Shown here one piece after another: positions 1 to 6,962 of a stretch of DNA of 64,000 bases. Source of the DNA: Bacillus_AB infantis_B (GTDB lineage: Bacteria > Bacillota > Bacilli > Bacillales > Cytobacillaceae); NCBI RefSeq assembly GCF_008180445.1, contig NZ_VTER01000011.1, forward strand, positions 1 through 64,000, given 5' to 3'. The translations under genes and the position numbers were made by a program. The notes beneath the pieces were generated by a model. That model did no database searches, was not told the origin of the DNA, and worked only from the letters and a program-made list of their open reading frames with translations. Numbering within the stretch: position 1 is the first letter of the stretch; every line of letters starts with the position of its first letter.

Positions 1-1
1 A

Positions 2-178
2 GAAAACTTCCTGGATAGAATCCGGAAACTACTCTTTAAGTGGATGAATCGGAGAAGCCAAAGGAAGTCTTTCAGCTGGGAGAAATTTAAATTATTCCTT
101 GAAAAGTACCCTTTGCCTAAACCGAGGATAAAAGTGAATATCTATAAACTAAGAGATGACATTGGTTATAGTCTGTGA
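2..178 (+). CDS. ltrA: Group II intron reverse transcriptase/maturase, C-terminal end (partial)
   Basis: The reading frame enters from the left edge and ends at TGA 176-178, giving 58 residues. It contains NRRSQRKSFSWEKFK followed by PLPKPRI, which is typical of the last segment of LtrA-type group II intron proteins: a lysine/arginine-rich stretch after the maturase (X) domain. The protein would splice its own intron RNA and drive retrohoming by target-primed reverse transcription. The reverse transcriptase palm and the YADD motif lie outside the window, so activity cannot be judged. Intron RNA domains V and VI follow directly, which confirms the call. No C-terminal HNH endonuclease domain is present, as is usual for class C introns. 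Confidence 0.85.
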   Translation, partial: ENFLDRIRKLLFKWMNRRSQRKSFSWEKFKLFLEKYPLPKPRIKVNIYKLRDDIGYSL

Positions 179-190
179 AGGATGATAGGA

Positions 191-279
191 AGAGCCGTGT
201 GCGGTAATACTGCACGCACGGTTCTGTGAGGAGTGAGGAGCACTGCAGGGAAAACTGAATGTGCTCCCGCTTACTCGAC
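191..279 (+). ncRNA. Group II intron RNA, domains V-VI and 3' splice end
   Basis: Bases 191-225 fold as domain V: AGAGCCGT pairs with ACGGTTCT around an inner GTGC/GCAC stem with a two-base bulge, and the catalytic AGC triad lies at the 5' side. Bases 237-267 fold as domain VI: GGAGCAC pairs with GTGCTCC, an inner CAG/CTG stem follows, and unpaired adenines near 258-259 are the likely branch point. The 3' end is placed at 279 because the sequence from 280 onwards (TGGGAGATAGCGG) is the interior of a repeat seen uninterrupted at 54404 and 54683. The class (probably C) is an inference. Confidence 0.85.
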
Positions 280-380
280 TGGGAGATAGCGGCAAGGCTG
301 AGACCCCACAGGAGCGGCAGCGAAGAGGAGGCTCAGCGCCGCCCCGCGGAAAGCGAAGTGCCTGGAACGCAAATCAACAG
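280..380 (+). repeat. Palindromic repeat family 1, copy A, interrupted by the intron
   Basis: This is the right-hand part of a repeat of about 130 bp with further copies at 9211, 26758, 54404 and 54683. All share GGAGGCTCA, CGCCCCGCGGAAAGCGAAG and GTGCCTGGAACG. The copy ends in AATCAAC, which in complete copies pairs with the left-hand GTTGATT. Its left part is replaced by the intron end at 279/280, so the rest should lie upstream of the intron, outside the window. Confidence 0.85.
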
Positions 381-426
381 CCCCATTTAAGGGCAGGGGA
401 AAATTGAAACGCCAGGCTGGCAACAT

Positions 427-1230
427 TCAGCTTTTAATCAGTTTTTTCTCGAGCAGATCCACAAGCTGGTACATAATAGTGGCAAAGACAGCGATGACGA
501 GGAGCGACAGCATGACAAGCGTAAAATTGAACACCTGGAACCCGTAAATGATCATATAGCCAAGCCCCTTTGAAGAAACCAGGAATTCTCCGACAATCAC
601 TCCGACCCAGGACAGGCCGACATTGACCTTCAATGTGGAGATGATGACAGGGAATGAGGCTGGAAGGATGGCTTCCTTAAAGCATTGGGCCCTGGTGGCG
701 CCAAAGGTCCGGAGCACCTTCAGATAGTTGGGATCCACTTCCTTAAAGGATGTATAAACGACTATGGTTGTAATAATGACTGATATGATGGCGCCCATGG
801 CGACGATCGATGTAAAGCTCGGACCGAGGGCGACAATCAGGATTGGCCCGAGAGCAACCTTGGGCATGGCATTCAGTATGACAAGATACGGATCCAGTAT
901 TTTCTGGATGATAGGAGACCACCAGAGAATGGCAGCCAGCAATGTGCCAAGGAAGGTTCCCAGGACAAAGCCGAACACAGTTTCCGAAAGGGTGATTCCA
1001 AGGTTGGCCAGGAGAGAGCCGTCGCTCAGTTTGGACAGGAACAGATCCCATACTTTTGATGGCGAGCTGAAAATCAGCGGATTGATCCATTCGTTCCTGC
1101 TGAATATCTCCCAGCCGGCAAAAAAGAAAGCGAATATGACCAGCTGAAAAAAGCGGACCCGCCTTTTCTCGCGTCTCAGCCCCTTCTTGTATTCAAGATG
1201 CAGGGCTTCAATCCTGTTATTCTGACTCAA
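427..1230 (-). CDS. ytlD: ABC transporter permease, NitT/TauT family
   Basis: This is the membrane subunit of an importer in the nitrate/taurine/sulfonate group, 267 residues. About six hydrophobic helices are visible. The EAA loop that docks on the ATPase is FGATRAQCFKEAILPASFP near residues 176-194. The frame is open further upstream, but the start is taken as TTG at 1230 because GGAAGGAG lies about 9 bases before it. That gives a 14-base overlap with the ATPase gene and suggests translational coupling. The order lipoprotein, ATPase, permease matches B. subtilis ytlA-ytlC-ytlD. The substrate is unknown; sulfonates or thiamine-pyrimidine precursors are family possibilities only. No clear terminator follows before the repeat. 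Confidence 0.85.
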   Translation of the reverse strand: MSQNNRIEALHLEYKKGLRREKRRVRFFQLVIFAFFFAGWEIFSRNEWINPLIFSSPSKVWDLFLSKLSDGSLLANLGITLSETVFGFVLGTFLGTLLAAILWWSPIIQKILDPYLVILNAMPKVALGPILIVALGPSFTSIVAMGAIISVIITTIVVYTSFKEVDPNYLKVLRTFGATRAQCFKEAILPASFPVIISTLKVNVGLSWVGVIVGEFLVSSKGLGYMIIYGFQVFNFTLVMLSLLVIAVFATIMYQLVDLLEKKLIKS

Positions 1231-1987
1231 GGGACTCCATCTCCTTCCATACTGTCTGGAACAATGTAGAATAAAAAGAATGGCTTCTGGCCTGAAAAGG
1301 GCTGAGATGCCGCAGTTCATCCGGGATGTGGAAGGTTTTATGGAGCCTTCCGGGGCGAGGGGAAAACATGAATATCCTATCGCTCATGGCGATGGCCTCG
1401 CCGATATCATGCGTCACAAGGATGGCCGTTTTCCCGAAAGCTTTCAGCGTGCCTGAGACAAGGTCTTCAAGCTTCAATTTAGTCTGATAGTCAAGGGCGG
1501 AGAAGGGCTCGTCGAGCATCAGCAGCTTTGGTTCAGCAGCAAGGGTGCGCACCAGGGCCACCCGCTGGCGCATGCCTCCCGACAGCTGTTTGGGGAACTG
1601 TTTTTCAACACCGGATAAACCCATTTCAGCAAGCAGGCTGAAAGCATAATCCCTTTTGCTGCCGGTGTCTTCTCCTGCAAGCTTTAAGCCGATCAAGATG
1701 TTCTCCTCGATTGTTTTCCAGGGGAATAGATAGTCCTGCTGGAGCATATAACCAATCTTCCGCTCAAAAACATTGACTGGGCGCCCCTCAAGGGAGACCT
1801 TGCCCTCTGAGGGGTCTATTAGGCCTGCAATAATGGACAGAAGCGTAGTCTTTCCGCAGCCGCTTGGGCCAAGGAAGGAGACAAATTCCCCTTCCTTGAT
1901 GCTTAAGGTAATATCAGAGAGGGCCGTGTTTGCAGTATTTTTGGTAAAATAAGTATGATTGATCTGCTCAATCTCGAGAAAGTCCAT
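1217..1987 (-). CDS. ytlC: ABC transporter ATP-binding protein, NitT/TauT family
   Basis: This cytoplasmic ATPase of 256 residues drives the YtlA/YtlD importer. Walker A is GPSGCGKTT at 40-48, the Q loop QQDYLFPW at 83-90, the ABC signature LSGGMRQ at 135-141, Walker B LLMLDEP at 155-161, and the switch histidine is in LVTHD. The layout resembles SsuB/TauB, which has a short C-terminus and no regulatory domain. It is the middle gene of a three-gene leftward operon, 37 bases after ytlA and overlapping ytlD. A GGAGGGTGAAAAA ribosome site precedes the ATG. Confidence 0.9.
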   Translation of the reverse strand: MDFLEIEQINHTYFTKNTANTALSDITLSIKEGEFVSFLGPSGCGKTTLLSIIAGLIDPSEGKVSLEGRPVNVFERKIGYMLQQDYLFPWKTIEENILIGLKLAGEDTGSKRDYAFSLLAEMGLSGVEKQFPKQLSGGMRQRVALVRTLAAEPKLLMLDEPFSALDYQTKLKLEDLVSGTLKAFGKTAILVTHDIGEAIAMSDRIFMFSPRPGRLHKTFHIPDELRHLSPFQARSHSFYSTLFQTVWKEMESLESE

Positions 1988-2024
1988 TTTTTCACCCTCC
2001 GTTTCTTTAAATTCAGAGCCTTGC

Positions 2025-3020
2025 CTACTTCATCACCTTTTCGGCAATCTCTGTATTTACTAATGTTTTATGATCAATCCGTTTCGGAAGCTCGCCGGCC
2101 TCATCCATAATATCCTGCAGGTTCTTCCATTCCTCTTCATCCAATATTGGATCAGCTGCAAACGAGCCTTGGCTTCTGTAGCGGTCCACTACCATTTCAA
2201 TGATATCAAGGTCAGTATCCTCGAAATATTTTTGGATTATTTCAGCTGTTTCTTTTGGTTCATGAGAGTCAACCCACTGCTGGGCTTTATAGATTGCGCG
2301 GGCAAATTTCTCAACCGTTTCACTGTTTTCTTTCATATAGCTTTCTTTTGCCATAAAAGTGGTATAAGGTACATGACCGGATTCTGTGCCAAAGGAGGCG
2401 ACAATATGCCCTTTGCCTTCTTTTTCAAACACGCTGGCCGTCGGTTCGAAAAGCTGCACGAATTCACCGGTGCCCGAAGCAAAGGCTGGAGCGATATTGG
2501 CATAATCTACATTTTGGATCAGGTTTAAATCTTCCTGGGGATCGATTCCATGCTTCTTCAATACAAACTCCCCTACCATCTGCGGCATTCCGCCTTTGCG
2601 CTGGCCAAGGAAGGTTTTCCCCTTCAGCTGATCCCATGAAAAGTCGTTGATCTTTTCCCGGGATACGAGGAAGGTTCCATCTGTCTGTGTCAGCTGCGCA
2701 AAATTGATGACAGGATCATTTGTGCCCTGGCCGTATACATAGATGGAGGTTTCAGAACCGACAAGCGCCACATCAGCTCCATCCGAAAGAAGGGCTGTCA
2801 TCGTTTTATCTCCGCCAGGGGTGGTTGTCAGTTTGACATCAAGGCCTTCTTCTTTGAAAAATCCCTTTTCAAGGGCAACATATTGGGGAGCATAGAAGAT
2901 GGAACGGGTAACTTCCGCAATCCTGACAGTCTGGACTTCGTCTTTGCTGCAAGCCGCCAGCGGCACCAGCAGTACAAATACAGCCAGCAAAGAAAAACCT
3001 ATTTTTAAAGCTCTTTTCAT
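2025..3020 (-). CDS. ytlA: Substrate-binding lipoprotein of NitT/TauT ABC importer
   Basis: This protein of 331 residues begins with a signal peptide ending in a lipobox, LAAC with Cys24, so it should be anchored outside the membrane. The mature part looks like the NMT1/SsuA fold: YAPQYVALEKGFFKEEGLDVKL near 43-65 is the usual N-terminal signature, followed by a GADVALVG segment. It delivers the ligand to YtlD/YtlC. It is the first gene of the operon. A weak promoter (TTGCCC, 16 bases, TAGATA) is possible near 3080, but no riboswitch is visible upstream, which argues against a thiamine-box regulated system. Confidence 0.88.
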   Translation of the reverse strand: MKRALKIGFSLLAVFVLLVPLAACSKDEVQTVRIAEVTRSIFYAPQYVALEKGFFKEEGLDVKLTTTPGGDKTMTALLSDGADVALVGSETSIYVYGQGTNDPVINFAQLTQTDGTFLVSREKINDFSWDQLKGKTFLGQRKGGMPQMVGEFVLKKHGIDPQEDLNLIQNVDYANIAPAFASGTGEFVQLFEPTASVFEKEGKGHIVASFGTESGHVPYTTFMAKESYMKENSETVEKFARAIYKAQQWVDSHEPKETAEIIQKYFEDTDLDIIEMVVDRYRSQGSFAADPILDEEEWKNLQDIMDEAGELPKRIDHKTLVNTEIAEKVMK

Positions 3021-3162
3021 GCTATTGCCTCCCGTGTGTAAAGGTGTGTGTTCTTATCTAAGCTATCGTATGATTTGGGCAAAAAATGTGTGAATGCCCA
3101 GGAACGGAAATTTGAAGGAAGGCTTTGTGCCTATCATTCTGCAGGGTCTAAGGAGATGAGAA

Positions 3163-3966
3163 TTGATGGAAGAAATGATTATAGACAGGCAGCGCTATCC
3201 TTCCCCAAACCCTGCCATTGAATTGAGCCTTATCACTTATACAGCCGGGGGATTAAAGATTAAAGGCCTGCTGGCAGAGCCGAAGGATGGGGAGATCTAT
3301 GACGGGTTCCTTTATTTGCGGGGCGGAATCAAAAATGTCGGGAAAGTCAGGCCGGGGCGGATTGTCCAATTTGCTTCGGAAGGTTTCATTGTATTTGCGC
3401 CATTTTACCGGGGAAACCAGGGCGGGGAAGGAAATGAAGACTTTGCTGGTGAAGACAGGGAAGATGCATTTTCAGGCTTCCGCCTTCTTCAGCATCATCC
3501 TCGTGTAGATAAAGTCCATATTTTTGGCTTTTCCAGGGGAGGAGTCATGGCACTCCTTGCAGCCATCCATCATCCTGAAGCTGCATCTGTCGTTACGTGG
3601 GGCGGAGTCAGTGATATGGCATTGACGTATGTGGAGAGGAAGGATTTGCGGAGAATGATGAAGAGGGTCATCGGGGGAACACCGGTTAAATATCCTGAAC
3701 GGTATGAGAGCAGGACCCCCCTCTACCATCTTGAGGATATGGGGCCTCCCGTGCTGATCATTCATGGAGCTAAGGACCACAATGTTTCCGTCGAGCACGC
3801 CTACAGGCTTGAAAAGCGCCTGAAGGCATTGGGGAAGCCGGTCGAGAGCTGGTATTTCAACGAATATACCCATTACTTCCCGCCGGCGGTCAACCGCAGG
3901 GTGGTTTCCGATTTAACTGCATGGATGAAAAAACAGGCTGAATACTGTACTATAAGAGTAGATTAG
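3163..3966 (+). CDS. ytmA: Alpha/beta hydrolase, prolyl oligopeptidase-like (S9 family)
   Basis: This single-domain serine hydrolase of 267 residues resembles the catalytic domain of S9 peptidases and matches B. subtilis YtmA. The nucleophile elbow GFSRGG places Ser124. Asp205 in HGAKDHNVS and His237 in EYTHYFP complete the triad. There is no beta-propeller and no signal peptide, so it should be a cytoplasmic hydrolase of unknown substrate. The start may be TTG 3163 or ATG 3166; AAGGAG at 3150-3155 is 7 or 10 bases away. It is divergent from ytlA and directly precedes ytmB, with which it probably forms an operon. Confidence 0.82.
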   Translation: MMEEMIIDRQRYPSPNPAIELSLITYTAGGLKIKGLLAEPKDGEIYDGFLYLRGGIKNVGKVRPGRIVQFASEGFIVFAPFYRGNQGGEGNEDFAGEDREDAFSGFRLLQHHPRVDKVHIFGFSRGGVMALLAAIHHPEAASVVTWGGVSDMALTYVERKDLRRMMKRVIGGTPVKYPERYESRTPLYHLEDMGPPVLIIHGAKDHNVSVEHAYRLEKRLKALGKPVESWYFNEYTHYFPPAVNRRVVSDLTAWMKKQAEYCTIRVD

Positions 3967-3987
3967 AGAATGAAGGAGAGATATCCT

Positions 3988-4230
3988 ATGGGAATGCCTT
4001 TGGAATTAAATACAATGATTGTGACAAAGGGCAGGGAAACCAGGCTTGAAGACAATTATTTTACACTTGAAAAAGAAGGCTACAGGATTTACCCGCTGGA
4101 CATCCCCGTAGAAGTCCGCAAAACAAAAGAAGCTGATCAAAGCGGAACTGCCCTGATCAGGAAGCTTGAAATGGAAGAGGGAAAAACACGCATCACCTAT
4201 CAGCTGGTAGCATTGAATTCAACTAACTAA
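3988..4230 (+). CDS. ytmB: DUF2584 family protein YtmB
   Basis: This 80-residue soluble protein of unknown function matches YtmB/DUF2584 (MGMPLELNTMIVTKG at the start). ATG 3988 is chosen over the in-frame ATG 3970 because AAGGAGAG at 3973-3980 lies 7 bases before it and gives the family's usual 80 residues. It follows ytmA after 21 bases, and a strong terminator follows at 4234-4270. No catalytic motif is apparent. Confidence 0.85.
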   Translation: MGMPLELNTMIVTKGRETRLEDNYFTLEKEGYRIYPLDIPVEVRKTKEADQSGTALIRKLEMEEGKTRITYQLVALNSTN

Positions 4231-4233
4231 AAA

Positions 4234-4270
4234 GGCAGGCCCCTGTAATGGAGGCCTGTTCATTTTTTGT
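4234..4270 (+). terminator. Rho-independent terminator of ytmA-ytmB
   Basis: CAGGCC (4236-4241) pairs with GGCCTG (4253-4258), and a T-rich tract follows (TTCATTTTTTG). Confidence 0.85.
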
Positions 4271-4290
4271 AAACGGCCTAAGAGGAAAGA

Positions 4291-5370
4291 TTAGTGAAGC
4301 GGACCGATATACAGCGATTCTGGACGAAAGATCGCATTGTTGCCGGCCTGTTCAATGACGTGTGCTGTCCAGCCCGCTATCCGGGCAGCAGTGAATGTTG
4401 GTGTAAAGAGGGAAGAGTCCATCTTAAGGGCTTTCATGATGGCTGCTGCGTAATATTCGACATTTGTATATAATGACCGGCCCGGCTTATATTCCCCCAG
4501 CAGCCTCAATGCTGTCTTTTCCGTCTCCATCGCCATATCAAGCCATGTATCATGGCCGGAAAACTGCTGAAGCTTATCCTTTAATGCCGCTGCCCGCGGA
4601 TCCAGCGTTTTGTAGATGCGATGGCCAAACCCCATCAGCTTTTCTCCCCGCTCCAATTTCTCCCTGATGACAGCTTCTGCATCTCCCCGCTCCATTATTT
4701 CATCCAGCAGCTCTATCACTCCTGATGGAGCCCCTCCGTGCAGCGGGCCTTTCATTGTGCCGATTGCTGAAGTAATGGCTGAAATAAGGTCTGATTCTGT
4801 GGAGGCAGTCACTCTTGCTGAAAAAGTCGAAGCATTCATCCCATGTTCCATTGTAAGAAGCAGATACGTTTCCAAGGCCTCTGAATGGGCCTTTTCAGGA
4901 ATTTTTCCCTTCAGCATATAAAGATAATTCGCAGCATGGCCCAAAGAAGGTTCAGGATCTACCGGCTGCTTCCCTTCCAGCAGCCGGCTCCTGAAGGCGA
5001 TCATCACTGGTATGAGAGCGGTCAGCTGGACAGCCTGCCTTACCGCAGGCTTTTCCAGGCTTCCTCCAAGTGAGGATGCAGCGGTTCTTAACACGTCCAT
5101 CATGCCGGAAGACACGGGCATGGCTGTTATAATGCTGGCCACATGCGGAGGAATCGCCCTGAATGAGCGGAGTTCACTCGTCAAATCGTCCAGTTCCCCG
5201 CGGGCGGGCAGGCGGCCGTGCCAAAGCAGGAAAGCAGCCTCTTCAAAAGAGCACGTCCTGGTCAGCTCCCCGATTTCATAGCCACGGTAAATCAGCTGTC
5301 CCTTTAATCCATCTACATGGCCAACAGAGGTTTCAGCAGCAATGATTCCTTTTAATCCTTTAGCAATCAT
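4291..5370 (-). CDS. citA: Minor citrate synthase (CitA-like)
   Basis: This enzyme condenses acetyl-CoA with oxaloacetate and has 359 residues. Histidine motifs are MEHGMNAS (His176), GPLHGGA (His211) and GFGHRIY (His250). The motif that usually carries the catalytic aspartate (NVDFYS) reads NVEYYAA here, with Glu304. The start is ATG 5370: AAAGGAG ends about 7 bases upstream, whereas the upstream in-frame ATG codons have no fitting site. It is divergent from a LysR gene, exactly as citA/citR in B. subtilis, where CitR represses citA. A 2-methylcitrate synthase is an alternative, but no prpD/prpB neighbours are present. Confidence 0.85.
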   Translation of the reverse strand: MIAKGLKGIIAAETSVGHVDGLKGQLIYRGYEIGELTRTCSFEEAAFLLWHGRLPARGELDDLTSELRSFRAIPPHVASIITAMPVSSGMMDVLRTAASSLGGSLEKPAVRQAVQLTALIPVMIAFRSRLLEGKQPVDPEPSLGHAANYLYMLKGKIPEKAHSEALETYLLLTMEHGMNASTFSARVTASTESDLISAITSAIGTMKGPLHGGAPSGVIELLDEIMERGDAEAVIREKLERGEKLMGFGHRIYKTLDPRAAALKDKLQQFSGHDTWLDMAMETEKTALRLLGEYKPGRSLYTNVEYYAAAIMKALKMDSSLFTPTFTAARIAGWTAHVIEQAGNNAIFRPESLYIGPLH

Positions 5371-5417
5371 TCTCATTCTCCTTTCCTTAGCTGCTTTCAT
5401 TGTATAAAATATTAATT

Positions 5418-5464
5418 ATTAAGAAAATTAATTATTTTTAATTGAAATGATTAAGAAAATTAAT
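5418..5464. promoter_or_regulatory. citA-citR divergent control region with paired operators
   Basis: The very AT-rich 110-bp gap between the two start codons holds an exact 15-base direct repeat, ATTAAGAAAATTAAT, at 5418-5432 and 5450-5464, 32 bp apart or about three helical turns. Each copy contains near-palindromic TTAA...TTAA spacing of LysR type. These are probably CitR operators, by inference from position; promoters for both genes must lie here. Confidence 0.6.
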
Positions 5465-5480
5465 CAGGAGGGATGGAGCT

Positions 5481-6359
5481 ATGGATTTAAGCTGGGTGAC
5501 AACATTCATCGCAGCGGCAGAGACTGGCAGCTTCCGGAGAGCGGCAGACCTGCTTTATATCTCGCAGCCTACTGTTACAGTTCATATAAGGCAGCTGGAA
5601 AAAGAGACTGGGGCATCTCTTTTTGAACGGGGAGGCAGAAAAGTGGAACTGACCGAAGAAGGCAGAAGGTATCTGGAACACTGCCGGAAGCTGATGGCTG
5701 TCCATCAGCAAAGCCTTGAGGATTTGCAGTCCATTTCACAGGGGTTCACTTCATCACTGAATATTGCGATTTCCCCGCTGGTTGCTGATACCATCCTTCC
5801 ATATGTACTGAAAAGCTATATAAAACAGCATCCCGAGGTCGAGATTTCAGTCGTGATCGCTGATTCTTCCGATATAGAAGGAGCTGTCAGCAAGGGGGAA
5901 GTGGATATCGGCCTGTCATGTCTTCCGGCCGCTGACCCGCAAATGATATCAGAGCTTCTATACAATGACAGGGTGATGCTTGTCGCCGGACATGACGGGA
6001 GAGATTTGGAAAGTGCTCCGCCCCTTGATGAAGAAGAGGTTCTTTTGTCTGCCTATCTTCTGACACATAACCACCCAGGCTATTGGGACCAGCTTTGCAG
6101 GGAGGTAAAGATCCGTTATCCCCGCGTAAAAATGATGCGGGTGTCACAGACGCATATAACCAAGCGCTTTATAGCCGAAGGCCTTGGCGTATCTTTCCTG
6201 CCTGAGTCGACTGTCAGGCGGGAGCTTCTGGAAGGACGGCTTCTGGAGGTAGAATGCAGGAATATACAGCTGCCGGAAGCAGCTGCCTATGCAATCATGC
6301 GGTACAGCCATTCAAAGCAGAGGGAATTTTTAAGCTTTCTATCCAATTACAGAATCTAA
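5481..6359 (+). CDS. citR: LysR-family regulator of citA
   Basis: This regulator has 292 residues. The N-terminal winged helix-turn-helix spans roughly 1-60 (FRRAADLLYISQPTVTVHI is the recognition region), followed by a linker helix and a two-lobed LysR effector domain from about 90 to 290. It is divergent from the citrate synthase gene, the arrangement of citR-citA, and so probably represses it and itself. The co-inducer is unknown. The start ATG has AGGAGGGATGGAGCT upstream. No terminator separates it from the DUF4385 gene 63 bases downstream, so some read-through is likely. Confidence 0.85.
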   Translation: MDLSWVTTFIAAAETGSFRRAADLLYISQPTVTVHIRQLEKETGASLFERGGRKVELTEEGRRYLEHCRKLMAVHQQSLEDLQSISQGFTSSLNIAISPLVADTILPYVLKSYIKQHPEVEISVVIADSSDIEGAVSKGEVDIGLSCLPAADPQMISELLYNDRVMLVAGHDGRDLESAPPLDEEEVLLSAYLLTHNHPGYWDQLCREVKIRYPRVKMMRVSQTHITKRFIAEGLGVSFLPESTVRRELLEGRLLEVECRNIQLPEAAAYAIMRYSHSKQREFLSFLSNYRI

Positions 6360-6422
6360 AAGAGAGCAAACTGCCCCATGTTGTTTTGAAGACTGCCTGA
6401 AAAGGAATGGATAAGCAGGGAG

Positions 6423-6878
6423 ATGATAACAGTGGCATTTGATTATAAAATGGACTTTGAACAGATCGATTTCCGCAAAAATCCGGAGAAATACAGGGTT
6501 GGAAGAGGGGAGCAGGGGGTACTGCTGGTCGAACCGTATAAAAGTGAAATTCTTCCCCATTGGCGTTTCCGGACGCCGGAGATTGCAAAGGAGTCATCGG
6601 AAAAGATTTATCAGCTTTATCTGGAGTATAAGAAAAAAGGAGATTTTCCCGGCATGGACATGAGCCGTAAATTCATTCAGATGGGCTACACGCGTGCAAG
6701 GCGGTATGCGAATTATAAAGGCGGACGCAAGTATGATGAAGATGGGGAGGTAAAGGAAAGAAACATTGATCAGGAAAAAGCGGAGTCGGCCCGTATTTTT
6801 AAGGGAAAATGGAACCTGATCAGAGAGGATCAGGAGTATCTGGAACTAAAAAAAGCGCATCAAAAGAAATATGGATAG
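6423..6878 (+). CDS. DUF4385 family protein
   Basis: This soluble, charged protein of 151 residues is recognised as DUF4385 from MDFEQIDFRKNPEKYRVGRGEQGVL and the later GYTRARRYANYKGGRKYD. The family is known from bacteria and phages and has no established function. No membrane segment, signal peptide or obvious catalytic motif is present; the C-terminal half is basic and helical. AGGGAGATGATAACAG precedes it, so ATG 6423 is plausible. It sits between citR and a strong terminator at 6881-6923. Confidence 0.75.
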   Translation: MITVAFDYKMDFEQIDFRKNPEKYRVGRGEQGVLLVEPYKSEILPHWRFRTPEIAKESSEKIYQLYLEYKKKGDFPGMDMSRKFIQMGYTRARRYANYKGGRKYDEDGEVKERNIDQEKAESARIFKGKWNLIREDQEYLELKKAHQKKYG

Positions 6879-6880
6879 AA

Positions 6881-6923
6881 CAGCAAGCCGTGCCAGGATT
6901 CCGGGCACGGCTTGCTGCTTTTA
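6881..6923 (+). terminator. Terminator after DUF4385 gene
   Basis: GCAAGCCGTGCC pairs perfectly with GGCACGGCTTGC (6904-6915), followed by TGCTTTTA. The opposite strand lacks a good T tract, so it mainly serves rightward transcription. Confidence 0.85.
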
Positions 6924-6962
6924 CCTATTCACTGTTAAAAGAATCTCAGCTTTAATCGATAG

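Noticed and set aside
3021..3162. Thiamine (TPP) or other riboswitch upstream of ytlA
   Set aside because: No conserved TPP motif or terminator hairpin is visible, so substrate cannot be inferred this way.
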